From DIGJ01 sp036658435 (GTDB lineage Bacteria > Bacillota > Clostridia > Lachnospirales > Lachnospiraceae): a stretch of 64,000 bases of DNA. Location of the stretch: contig JAVXEO010000003.1 in NCBI GenBank assembly GCA_036658435.1, forward strand, positions 1 through 64,000. Direction: 5' to 3'. The position numbers and the translations under genes were made by a program. The notes beneath the pieces are model-generated. The model ran no database searches. It saw only the letters and a list, made by a program, of their open reading frames with translations, and was not told where the DNA came from. Shown here piece after piece: positions 16,347 through 24,316 of this stretch; within the stretch, counting starts at the first letter, position 1; each line of letters starts with the position of its first letter.

Positions 16347-17508
16347 CTGGTTTAAAGAGGTAGCAGGGCTGTGGATGGTAATCGGCATGATATCAATAGC
16401 CGCACTTTTATTTTCTGCTGCAAAACAATTTGGTTTTACAGCAAATTCCAAAATAGCCGGAGCAAATGAGGAATTAAAAGACCTGTCCTATAAGAAGTAT
16501 GATGGAATTAACTTACTGGGATCTGAGGTAATCAATGCAATTCGCCGTTATCAGGAAGAAATAAAGGTGACAGTCTATACGGGAGAATCCGTAGATACGT
16601 ATCATGGAAATTTTAAGCTAATGAATAACAACCGAAAAAGCGAGCGCTATATTAAACCATCACAAAGCTATACCGGAAGTTTACTAAAAACAGAAAATAA
16701 GGAGGTTGTAGGGCTTGTTTTTGCAAAAGAGGGGATTGTTCTCACAGAAAAAGGATATAAGGAACTGCTTTCTCAAATAGTGGGAATGAATCCGGAGGAC
16801 ACAACGATGGACCGGGTAATCCATGAAGTTACAAATTTGGTTAAGGGAAAAGACCAAACCATAATTTTATTACAACAAGAGACCGAAAAGTTAACCGGAG
16901 AAAAACAGCAAATAAACGGGAAACTTCAAAATGCGGAAGCAGAAAACCGGCAAATAAATAACCAGCTTCAGAATGTTATAGCACAAAAACAGCAAATAAA
17001 CAGCCAGCTTTTAGAAGCGAATACAAAATATGGGGAACTCAATCAACATTTGATTTGGGGAAAAGGCTTAATTGCGGATGCTATTTCAAAAAAAGGAGTG
17101 TCTACCACAGGAAATGAGAACTTTAATGTTATGGCATCCAATATTTTAAAAATACAAAGCGCAAATGGAAAACGAATTGTAGAAGAAAAATTGCTAGAGG
17201 ACAGGTCAATTGTTATAGAGCATTGGGGACTGCAAAACGGGGGAAAGCTGGATGAAACCGGATACTATCTAGACTGCAGACTAAATACAAAAAATGATCC
17301 CAGCCAAGTCTACCTTTCTACGGGTAAAAAATGTACTTCTGCGGGTATTTACCCGACAAATTATAGCAACTGTTCTTATCTATACAAAGGAAGGGATGGA
17401 TACTGCTACGCTAGAATATATGCAGATTACTATACAGAAAGCTGGGGAGAGCGTACGGTTTCTATATCCGGTGAAAGGTATCGAAATGTTTACTATCTTT
17501 CAGAATAA
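16330..17508 (+). CDS. Pilin-like anchor fused to coiled coil and phage-tail-fibre-like module (candidate adhesin)
   Basis: A 392-residue modular protein. An N-terminal membrane helix (about 13-30) is followed by YDGINLLGSEVI, shared with the protein at 14229. A long coiled coil (about 175-242) carries repeated QQIN/QINNQL units. Residues about 245-275 (IADAISKKGVSTT, then NFNVMASNILKIQ) match the KGVxT...F..MA.NI..I motif common in phage tail proteins. The last 110 residues are rich in Tyr, Gly and paired Cys, as in surface binding domains. ATG 16330 is preferred because AGGGGG sits seven bases before it; the ATG at 16324 is too close. It is the last gene of the Tad-like run. I infer a surface-exposed tip protein. 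Confidence 0.6.
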   Translation: MRHLIDWFKEVAGLWMVIGMISIAALLFSAAKQFGFTANSKIAGANEELKDLSYKKYDGINLLGSEVINAIRRYQEEIKVTVYTGESVDTYHGNFKLMNNNRKSERYIKPSQSYTGSLLKTENKEVVGLVFAKEGIVLTEKGYKELLSQIVGMNPEDTTMDRVIHEVTNLVKGKDQTIILLQQETEKLTGEKQQINGKLQNAEAENRQINNQLQNVIAQKQQINSQLLEANTKYGELNQHLIWGKGLIADAISKKGVSTTGNENFNVMASNILKIQSANGKRIVEEKLLEDRSIVIEHWGLQNGGKLDETGYYLDCRLNTKNDPSQVYLSTGKKCTSAGIYPTNYSNCSYLYKGRDGYCYARIYADYYTESWGERTVSISGERYRNVYYLSE

Positions 17509-17523
17509 AATAGCAGCTTCCAC

Positions 17524-17552
17524 TTGTCAAAATTCATAAAATGTCCGATACT
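17524..17552 (+). promoter_or_regulatory. Promoter of the pse operon (sigma-A, possible sigma-28 overlap)
   Basis: TTGTCA at 17524-17529, 17 bases, GATACT at 17547-17552 fits a housekeeping promoter. The same bases contain CCGATA (17545-17550) preceded by TCAA at 17527, which resembles the motility sigma factor (sigma-28/D) consensus with a short spacer. The pse genes downstream are flagellin-glycosylation type, so either reading is plausible. Confidence 0.45.
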
Positions 17553-17587
17553 ATATAGTAAAGACTCTGGAAAGGCATGGTATTATT

Positions 17588-17965
17588 ATGAAAAATATCA
17601 GGAAAAGACAGATGGAAGCTTTGGAAGAACTTTGTATATATGATAAAAAACTTTTACGTATACTGCCTACAATTTCCCGGGAATTAAGTGAAGACTTGCA
17701 AGGGGATACCTTGGATTTACTTCATCAGTTTGCAGATGGATTAAACTGGGTTATTGAGGTTACCAATGCTTGTATGGAATTAATTCAGGAGAATAAAAGT
17801 AAAATTAATTCGAAGCAAATTAGTAATAGTGTAGAAGCATTTGAGTGTGCATTGAATAAAGAAGATTTAGAGGAGATTGCATCCGTTATGCAAAATGGAA
17901 TCCAGTTTTTTTTAGAGGACATCCTGGATGCAGCCTCTCAAATTGTAAGGATCGAACGTAAATAG
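17588..17965 (+). CDS. Small helical cytoplasmic protein heading the pse operon, unknown
   Basis: A 125-residue protein without signal peptide or membrane helix, rich in Leu, Glu and Lys and apparently all-helical. I do not recognise a family. It has no catalytic motif; four cysteines are scattered. It starts 36 bases after the candidate promoter and ends 23 bases before pseI, so it is probably co-transcribed with the pseudaminic-acid genes. Small helical proteins beside flagellin-modification genes can be flagellar chaperones or regulators (FliS-like size), but no FliS signature is visible. Function must be left open. Confidence 0.6.
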   Translation: MKNIRKRQMEALEELCIYDKKLLRILPTISRELSEDLQGDTLDLLHQFADGLNWVIEVTNACMELIQENKSKINSKQISNSVEAFECALNKEDLEEIASVMQNGIQFFLEDILDAASQIVRIERK

Positions 17966-17988
17966 ACAAATTCCAGAACAGGAAAGGT

Positions 17989-19029
17989 ATGGTTACCAGC
18001 ATGATACATTTATATGAAAAAATGAAGAGCGGCGTATATATTATTGCGGAGATGTCGGCAAATCACGGTGGAAAGTTAGAAACGGCCTTAAAAATCGTTG
18101 AGGAGGCCAAGAAGGCGGGAGCAGATTGCCTGAAGATACAGACTTATACGGCGGATACGTTAACCATACCCTGCCATAAACCGCCATTTCAGATAAAAGG
18201 TGGTTTGTGGGATGGCTATACCTACTATGACTTGTATAAAAAAGCATACACACCTTGGGAATGGCAGCAAGCAATCAAAGAAAAATGTGAAGAAATAGGA
18301 ATTGATTTTCTCTCTACTCCATTTGATACTACATCTGTAGACTTTCTCGAAGAAATAGGCATTGAATTTTATAAAATTGCGTCTTTTGAATTGGTGGACA
18401 TTCCGTTAATTGAATATATTGCCAAGAAGGGAAAACCAATGATTCTTTCTTGTGGAATGGGAAGTATAGAAGAAATTGAAGAAGCAATTTCTGCTTGTAA
18501 AAAAAATGGAAACGAACAAATTATACTTTTGAAATGTTGCTCCCAGTATCCGGCGGAATATGAGAATATGAATGTTTCGCTAATTCCGGACATGAAGAAA
18601 CGTTTTAATGTGCCGGTGGGACTTTCGGATCATTCCTTAGGCTCTTTGGCGGATATTATTGCCGTATCTTTAGGAGCAAAAATTATTGAAAAGCATGTTT
18701 GTCTGAATAAAGAAAGTGAAAGTGCCGATATTGGATTTTCCACAGAAATAAAGGACTTTGCAAAGATGGTTTGTGATGTAGAAAATACATTGAAAATTAT
18801 GGGGAAAGGCACTTATGATTTAACCCAGCAAGAAAAAAAGGAAGTACAGGTAAGACGTTCCTTATTTGCAGTGAAGGATATTAAAAAGGGAGAAAAGTTT
18901 ACCAGGGAAAACATTCGAAGCATTCGTCCCGGAGATGGATTAAAACCAAAATATTATGCTGCACTTTTAGATAAAGAAGCAAAGCAGGATTATGAATATG
19001 GAGATCCCATTGGGTCTTTCGAAGTGTGA
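17989..19029 (+). CDS. pseI: Pseudaminic acid synthase
   Basis: A 346-residue NeuB-family enzyme that condenses the 6-deoxy-AltdiNAc sugar with phosphoenolpyruvate to form pseudaminic acid, the nonulosonic sugar used on flagellins or surface polymers. The NeuB TIM-barrel (about 15-260) shows IIAEMSANHGG, LKIQTYTADT, STPFD, ILSCGMGS and GLSDHSLG, all family landmarks. A C-terminal SAF/antifreeze-like domain (about 280-340) carries LFAVKDIKKGE and IRPGDGLKP. AGGA at 17980-17983 sits five bases before ATG 17989; ATG 18001 is a possible alternative. The immediately following pseG and pseC genes support PseI rather than NeuB. Confidence 0.9.
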   Translation: MVTSMIHLYEKMKSGVYIIAEMSANHGGKLETALKIVEEAKKAGADCLKIQTYTADTLTIPCHKPPFQIKGGLWDGYTYYDLYKKAYTPWEWQQAIKEKCEEIGIDFLSTPFDTTSVDFLEEIGIEFYKIASFELVDIPLIEYIAKKGKPMILSCGMGSIEEIEEAISACKKNGNEQIILLKCCSQYPAEYENMNVSLIPDMKKRFNVPVGLSDHSLGSLADIIAVSLGAKIIEKHVCLNKESESADIGFSTEIKDFAKMVCDVENTLKIMGKGTYDLTQQEKKEVQVRRSLFAVKDIKKGEKFTRENIRSIRPGDGLKPKYYAALLDKEAKQDYEYGDPIGSFEV

Positions 19030-19035
19030 AAGGGT

Positions 19036-20079
19036 GTGGCCAGAGATATGTTTTACCTACGCGTAGATGGAAACCAAACCATTGCTTCCGGCCATGTCAT
19101 GCGGTGCATGGCAATTGCGGGGCAGATAGAAAAAATGGGAGAATCCTGTGTTTTTATTACAGCCGATGAGGAACCCAAAAGACTAATAGAAGAAAATGGA
19201 TTTTCGGTTCGGTGCTTACATACTTCATGGAGTGATATGGAAGGAGAACTTCCCACGCTTCTTACCTTAATCAAAGAATGTAATATAAAAAAGTTGTTGG
19301 TGGATTCCTATTTTATTACCCCGAGATATTTAGAACAGCTAAAAGAAGTAGTTTCTGTCTTTTATATGGATGATTTGAATCGCTTTTTATATCCGGTAGA
19401 CACCTTGATTAACTATGGAATTCAATACCCCCTATATCATTATGAAGAAAACTATAAAGAAAGCGGGACAACACTGCTTTTGGGATGCGATTACATTCCT
19501 CTGCGGGAAGAATTTCAAGGAATAAAACCAAGATTATCCGGGAAAGTAAAAAATATTTTAATTACAACAGGAGGAACCGATCCTTTTCGTATGGAAATAG
19601 AAATTTTTGAAAAACTAAAGGAAAAGGATTGTTGTTTTTATATAATTTGCGGAGCCATGAATGGAAACTATGAGGAACTGCACAAATTAGAAAAAAAATA
19701 TAAAAACGTAAGAATCTATAAAAATGTAAAAAAAATGACAGATATTATGAAAGCCTGTGATTTGGCAATATCCGCAGGGGGAACCACACTTTATGAGCTG
19801 GCAGCTTGTGGACTTCCTACGGTTAGCTTTAGCTTTACAGATAACCAGATAGAGGGTGCACAGGAATTTGCGAAACAGAAAATTATTCCTTATGCAGGGG
19901 ATGCAAGAAATGGGATGGAGACTTGCTGCCAGACCATCGCCCTCTCTATAGAAGAGTTGGAGAAGGATTATGAAAATAGAAAGCAGATTAGCCTGAAGAT
20001 GCAGAAATTGATTGATGGAAATGGGGCAGAAAGAATTGCAGCCCGGTGCGTTCAGGCAGAAGAAAGGAACGAAGACTAA
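19036..20079 (+). CDS. pseG: UDP-2,4-diacetamido-2,4,6-trideoxy-L-altrose hydrolase
   Basis: A 347-residue GT-B-like nucleotide-sugar hydrolase that removes UDP from the pathway intermediate before PseI acts. Diagnostic segments are the N-terminal LRVDGN followed by GHVMRCMAIA, which carries the catalytic histidine region of PseG, and the C-terminal GGTTLYELAACGLPTV and SFTDNQ, the nucleotide-binding loop shared with MurG-like proteins. GTG at 19036 keeps a six-base gap to pseI. ATG at 19048 would give the more usual MFYLRVDGN start and is equally possible. Its place between pseI and pseC confirms the pathway. Confidence 0.88.
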   Translation: MARDMFYLRVDGNQTIASGHVMRCMAIAGQIEKMGESCVFITADEEPKRLIEENGFSVRCLHTSWSDMEGELPTLLTLIKECNIKKLLVDSYFITPRYLEQLKEVVSVFYMDDLNRFLYPVDTLINYGIQYPLYHYEENYKESGTTLLLGCDYIPLREEFQGIKPRLSGKVKNILITTGGTDPFRMEIEIFEKLKEKDCCFYIICGAMNGNYEELHKLEKKYKNVRIYKNVKKMTDIMKACDLAISAGGTTLYELAACGLPTVSFSFTDNQIEGAQEFAKQKIIPYAGDARNGMETCCQTIALSIEELEKDYENRKQISLKMQKLIDGNGAERIAARCVQAEERNED

Positions 20080-20080
20080 T

Positions 20081-21217
20081 ATGTATATACCTTATGGTAC
20101 ACAGTGGATAGAAGAAGAAGATATACAGGCAGTTGTGGATACTTTACGGTCTGATTATTTGACAACAGGGCCCAAAGTAAAAGAATTTGAAGAAAAAGTG
20201 GCAACTTATGTTGGCGCAAAGTATGGAGTTGCCGTAGCAAATGGGACAGCGGCCTTACACCTTGCTTGTATGGCAGCGGGAATAAAACAAGGAGATGAGG
20301 TAATTACCTCACCCATTACCTTTGCAGCCTCGGCCAATTGTGTACTTTATTGTGAAGGCACACCGGTTTTTTCCGATGTGGATAGAGAGACTTATAACAT
20401 TTCTCCGGCAGCCATCCGAAAGAATATTACCAAAAAAACAAAAGCAATCATTCCGGTTCATTATACGGGACAACCTTGTGAAATGGATGAAATTCACCAA
20501 ATTGCAAAGGAACATAATCTGTGTGTAATTGAAGACGCCGCTCATGCTTTGGGAGCCGAATATAAGGGGAAAAAAGTGGGCGGATTATCTGACATGACCT
20601 GCTTTAGTTTTCATCCCGTCAAACATATTACCACTTGTGAAGGCGGAATGATTACCACCAATAACAGAGAACTCTATGAGAAATTAAAATTGCTTCGCTC
20701 CCATGGAATTACAAGAGAAGAAGAAAATCTAGAAAAAGAAGAGGGCTCTTGGTATTATGAACAACAGATACTAGGCTATAATTACCGGATTTCCGATGTA
20801 CAGTGTGCATTGGGAATCAGTCAAATGAATCGTATAGAGACTTTTGTAGAACGCAGACAGGAAATCGCTGCTTATTATAATGAAAATCTAAAAAATATAG
20901 AGGGACTGGTACTTCCCTATCAAAAGGAAGGGTGCCAAAGCAGCTGGCATCTTTATGTGATACGTGTTAAAGGCGAGGTACGTAAAGAAATATTTGAAAA
21001 GCTCAGGGAAGCAGAAATTGGTGTAAATGTACATTATATTCCGGTTTATAAACATCCATATTATCAAAAAAACGGATATCAGAATGTTTATTGCAGGGAA
21101 GCAGAGGAACTATATCGGGGAATAATCAGTATTCCCATGTATCCTAAACTAACAAAAGACCAGCAGGATGATGTAATCCAAAAAATTAAAAACATTTTCT
21201 TTATTACTTCACAGTAG
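20081..21217 (+). CDS. pseC: UDP-4-amino-4,6-dideoxy-N-acetyl-L-altrosamine transaminase
   Basis: A 378-residue PLP-dependent aminotransferase of the DegT/DnrJ/EryC1 family, the second step of pseudaminic acid synthesis. Features: NGTAALHLA for phosphate binding, TFAASANC, Asp152 in IEDAAHALGAEY contacting the cofactor ring, and Schiff-base Lys181 in SFHPVKHITTCEGGM. The length and N-terminus (MYIPYGTQWI) are normal for PseC. ATG 20081 is chosen because AAAGGA lies a suitable distance before it. The frame is open upstream but there it runs through the end of pseG. It starts one base after the pseG stop. PseB, PseH and PseF genes are not in this window. Confidence 0.88.
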   Translation: MYIPYGTQWIEEEDIQAVVDTLRSDYLTTGPKVKEFEEKVATYVGAKYGVAVANGTAALHLACMAAGIKQGDEVITSPITFAASANCVLYCEGTPVFSDVDRETYNISPAAIRKNITKKTKAIIPVHYTGQPCEMDEIHQIAKEHNLCVIEDAAHALGAEYKGKKVGGLSDMTCFSFHPVKHITTCEGGMITTNNRELYEKLKLLRSHGITREEENLEKEEGSWYYEQQILGYNYRISDVQCALGISQMNRIETFVERRQEIAAYYNENLKNIEGLVLPYQKEGCQSSWHLYVIRVKGEVRKEIFEKLREAEIGVNVHYIPVYKHPYYQKNGYQNVYCREAEELYRGIISIPMYPKLTKDQQDDVIQKIKNIFFITSQ

Positions 21218-21236
21218 GAAAACAATGTGCTATACT
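21208..21236 (+). promoter_or_regulatory. Promoter of the citrate synthase gene
   Basis: TTCACA at 21208-21213, 17 bases, TATACT at 21231-21236 with an extended-10 TG at 21228-21229. It overlaps the pseC stop codon, indicating that citrate synthase has its own transcript. Confidence 0.6.
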
Positions 21237-21290
21237 GTAAATCATTCAGAAATGTGAATGCAAAGTAGAGAAAAGAAAGGAAGACACTAT

Positions 21291-22667
21291 ATGGCAGAGT
21301 TTTATTCGGAAACAAATAATGAAGAAATTACACGTTTATCAGGAAAATGCCGGAAGAATATGAAGATTGACCCGGAATTATATCTTAAATATGAAGTAAA
21401 AAGAGGACTTCGTGACATCAGCGGACAAGGAGTATTAACCGGTCTTACCGAGATTTCAGAGATACGATCTTACACCATGGTTGACCATGATATGGTTCCT
21501 ATGGAAGGAAAGCTTTATTACCAGGGAATTGACATTGAGGATATTGTAGAAGGATTTATTAAAGAAGACCGTTTTGGATATGAGGAAACGGCATATCTCT
21601 TACTTTTTGGAAACTTACCAAATAAAGAAGAACTAAAGAATTTCTGCGATTTGCTGGCACAATATCGTGAAGATCTGCCAACAAGCTTTGTACGTGATAT
21701 TATTATGAAAGCACCCAGCAAAGATATGATGAATACCCTTGCAAGAAGTGTCTTAACGCTATATTCTTATGATGACAAGGCAGATGATACATCCGTAGAA
21801 AATGTATTGCGTCAGTGTCTGCAGATGATTGCCTTATTCCCACTGCTTTCTGTGTATGGATATCAGGCATACAGTCATTATCATGATGGAAACAGCTTAT
21901 TCATTCATGCACCTGTGAAAGAGATGTCTACGGCAGAAAATATTCTTCATATACTAAGACCGGATAGTAAATTTACCAAGCTGGAGGCAAAGATACTGGA
22001 TATTGCTTTGGTTTTACACGCAGAACATGGTGGTGGTAATAACTCTACTTTTACTACACATGTAGTAAGTTCCTCGGGAACGGATACCTACTCTACAATT
22101 GCAGCATCTTTAGGATCATTAAAAGGACCAAGACATGGTGGAGCAAACATAAAGGTAATGCGTATGTTTGAAGACATGAAGCAGCATGTTAAAAATTGGG
22201 AAGATGAAGGGGAAGTGGAGCAATACCTGGTTGACATCTTAAATAAAAAGGCATTTGATCAAAAAGGTCTTATTTATGGTATGGGACATGCGGTGTATTC
22301 TATTTCCGATCCAAGAGCCTGCATTTTCAAAAAGTTTGTAAAGAGCCTTTCTGAAGAAAAAGGAATGGAAAAGGAATTTGGTTTGTACTCCATAGTAGAG
22401 AGACTGGCACCTCAGGTAATTGGACAGGAGCGTAAAATCTATAAAGGGGTTAGCGCAAATGTTGACTTTTACAGTGGATTTGTATACAGTATGCTGGAAC
22501 TTCCCTATGAATTATATACACCAATTTTTGCAATTTCAAGAATCGCAGGATGGAGTGCACATAGATTAGAAGAAATCATTAATGATGGAAAGATCATCAG
22601 ACCTGCTTACAAGTCAGTTGCACCACATACAGATTATACACCCCTTGATAAAAGAAGTGTAAAGTAG
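21291..22667 (+). CDS. Citrate synthase (citrate/2-methylcitrate synthase family)
   Basis: A 458-residue enzyme condensing oxaloacetate with acetyl-CoA. It has the two catalytic histidine regions, HAEHGGGNNSTFT and GMGHAVYSISDPRA, plus the RHGGANIKV segment between them. A 50-residue N-terminal extension precedes the core, as seen in Clostridia-type enzymes. In anaerobic Lachnospiraceae it usually feeds a partial oxidative branch for glutamate synthesis. ATG 21291 follows an AAAGGAAG ribosome site; the upstream in-frame ATG at 21258 lacks one. A separate promoter at 21208-21236 and no aconitase or isocitrate dehydrogenase gene nearby show it stands alone. A methylcitrate role cannot be excluded from sequence. 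Confidence 0.88.
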   Translation: MAEFYSETNNEEITRLSGKCRKNMKIDPELYLKYEVKRGLRDISGQGVLTGLTEISEIRSYTMVDHDMVPMEGKLYYQGIDIEDIVEGFIKEDRFGYEETAYLLLFGNLPNKEELKNFCDLLAQYREDLPTSFVRDIIMKAPSKDMMNTLARSVLTLYSYDDKADDTSVENVLRQCLQMIALFPLLSVYGYQAYSHYHDGNSLFIHAPVKEMSTAENILHILRPDSKFTKLEAKILDIALVLHAEHGGGNNSTFTTHVVSSSGTDTYSTIAASLGSLKGPRHGGANIKVMRMFEDMKQHVKNWEDEGEVEQYLVDILNKKAFDQKGLIYGMGHAVYSISDPRACIFKKFVKSLSEEKGMEKEFGLYSIVERLAPQVIGQERKIYKGVSANVDFYSGFVYSMLELPYELYTPIFAISRIAGWSAHRLEEIINDGKIIRPAYKSVAPHTDYTPLDKRSVK

Positions 22668-22678
22668 GAGATTTTTAA

Positions 22679-22960
22679 GTGAAGAACTTATTAAAAAAGA
22701 TAAAAGAAAATAACCTGTGGATGGATTTTATTAACCTGTTCACAGGTCTTGTATTAATAGTGACCATTATTTTGTTCTTTTTATTTCCAAGTAATACAAT
22801 CGTGATTGCTCTTATGTTTTTACTGACAGGAGGAATGAATTTGTCCAACGGTGTGAAAAAATATAAAGAAAAAGGTTCACGAAATATGGGCATGTCATTG
22901 ATTATGGTCAGTATAATCACTGTTTTTGTGGGACTTTTCTTTTTACTTGCAGTAAGATAA
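22679..22960 (+). CDS. Small two- to three-helix membrane protein, unknown
   Basis: A 93-residue protein with a basic N-terminus and about three hydrophobic helices (FINLFTGLVLIVTIILFFLF, VIALMFLLTGGMN and MSLIMVSIITVFVGLFFLLA). No catalytic motif is seen, and the family is not recognised with confidence. GTG at 22679 is supported by AGGAG seven bases upstream, next to the citrate synthase stop. It lies 19 bases before birA on the same strand, so it may be part of a small housekeeping transcript. Nothing in the sequence points to a specific role. Confidence 0.7.
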   Translation: MKNLLKKIKENNLWMDFINLFTGLVLIVTIILFFLFPSNTIVIALMFLLTGGMNLSNGVKKYKEKGSRNMGMSLIMVSIITVFVGLFFLLAVR

Positions 22961-22979
22961 TCAGAAAGGGGGAATCCAT

Positions 22980-23957
22980 ATGAAAAGCAAAATATTAAAG
23001 ATGCTATTGGAAAAGCAGAACTATATTTCAGGACAGAAGATTTGTGAAGAACTGGGAGTTTCTAGAACCACAGTATGGAAAATAATCAATCAATTAAAAG
23101 AAGATGGATATGAAATAGAATCCGTTACAAACAAAGGGTACCGTATTCTAACCACTCCCAACGCTGTAACCAGGGAAGCGGTAGAAAGCCGTATGTCCAC
23201 CAAAGAAATTGCAAGAAAAGTGGTGTACCAGGATGAAGTGGATTCTACCAACATGGAGGCAAAGCGTCTTGCAGAAAAAAAGGATAGCCATGGACTTTTA
23301 GTTATTGCAGAAAGCCAGAGCCAGGGAAAAGGAAGAAGGGGACGAAACTGGGAATCCCCAAAAGGAATGGGAATCTGGATGTCTCTTATTTTAAAACCAC
23401 AAATAGAACCCATACATGCGTCCATGCTGACTTTGGTAACAGCCCTTGCTGCTGCAAAAGGGATAGAAGAAGAAACCGGGTTGGAGGCAAAAATAAAGTG
23501 GCCCAATGATATAGTAATAAATGGCAAAAAGATTTGTGGAATACTAACGGAAATGAGTTCGGAAGTGGATTATATTCATTACGTTATTGTAGGCATTGGA
23601 ATCAATGCCAATACAGAAATCTTTCCGGATCAACTTTGTGAAACAGCAAGCTCTCTTTATTTGGAAGGTGAAAAAAGGGTAGAACGTGCTTCTTTGATTT
23701 GTAAAATTATGAAAAATTTTGAAACCTACTATCTGGAGTTTTTAAAAACCCAAAATTTACAGAAACTCTTGGAAGAATACAACTCCCTTTTGGTTAATAA
23801 AGGGAAAACGGTTAGAGTACTGGGAGCTCAGGAAGAAATAATCGGGATTGCAAAAGGAATTAATGAAAAAGGTGAACTTTTAATTGAGGTGGAAGGAACG
23901 ATAATCCCCATTATATCGGGTGAAGTATCAGTAAGAGGATTGTATGGATATGTGTAA
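22980..23957 (+). CDS. birA: Bifunctional biotin-protein ligase / biotin repressor
   Basis: A 325-residue protein with an N-terminal winged helix-turn-helix (about 1-60, GQKICEELGVSRTTVWKIINQLKEDG within it) and the biotin ligase domain. The biotinyl-AMP loop is present as GKGRRGR at 116-122, followed by WPNDIVINGKKICGILTE, the substrate-binding core, and a short SH3-like C-terminal domain. It activates biotin and transfers it to carboxylase lysines, and with the DNA-binding domain it can repress biotin genes. GGGGGAA precedes the ATG. The gene overlaps the next one by 14 bases. No biotin biosynthesis gene is in the window. Confidence 0.93.
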   Translation: MKSKILKMLLEKQNYISGQKICEELGVSRTTVWKIINQLKEDGYEIESVTNKGYRILTTPNAVTREAVESRMSTKEIARKVVYQDEVDSTNMEAKRLAEKKDSHGLLVIAESQSQGKGRRGRNWESPKGMGIWMSLILKPQIEPIHASMLTLVTALAAAKGIEEETGLEAKIKWPNDIVINGKKICGILTEMSSEVDYIHYVIVGIGINANTEIFPDQLCETASSLYLEGEKRVERASLICKIMKNFETYYLEFLKTQNLQKLLEEYNSLLVNKGKTVRVLGAQEEIIGIAKGINEKGELLIEVEGTIIPIISGEVSVRGLYGYV

Positions 23958-24300
23958 GAAAAAGATATTATGTGGCTGCAGTGCCTATGAAAAGAAATTT
24001 TATTTAGATGACGTATTTAAAGGTCTCCCGGAAATAATAAAAGAAGAATTAAAAATTATGTGTGTTTTATATAGTGAAGATATAGGCGGCATAATGACGA
24101 TGGAATTTGATGAAGAAGGAAGGCTTCTGTTTCATGTGACCGCAGATGAAGGCGATCTTTTATTTGATGAAATAGGAAGTGTATTAAAAATCAAACAGCT
24201 GCAAGAAGAAAAAGTTGAGCTTTTAGAAGCACTGGAACTTTACTATAAAGCCTTTATTTTAAATGAAAATGGAATAAATTCTTTGACAGAAGAAAAATAG
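23944..24300 (+). CDS. Small conserved Lachnospiraceae-type protein, unknown
   Basis: A 118-residue soluble acidic protein. The N-terminus holds three cysteines (CKKKILCGC), which could bind a metal. The remainder shows alternating strands and helices, ending in a leucine-rich helix (LQEEKVELLEALELYYKAF). I recall uncharacterised proteins of this size beside birA and dusB in Lachnospiraceae (possibly the DUF6145 group), but cannot confirm that. ATG 23944 has AGAGGA four bases upstream; ATG 23950 is an alternative with better spacing. Overlap with birA and a 16-base gap to dusB suggest one transcript with both. Confidence 0.7.
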   Translation: MDMCKKKILCGCSAYEKKFYLDDVFKGLPEIIKEELKIMCVLYSEDIGGIMTMEFDEEGRLLFHVTADEGDLLFDEIGSVLKIKQLQEEKVELLEALELYYKAFILNENGINSLTEEK

Positions 24301-24316
24301 ATAGGAAATAACCGGC

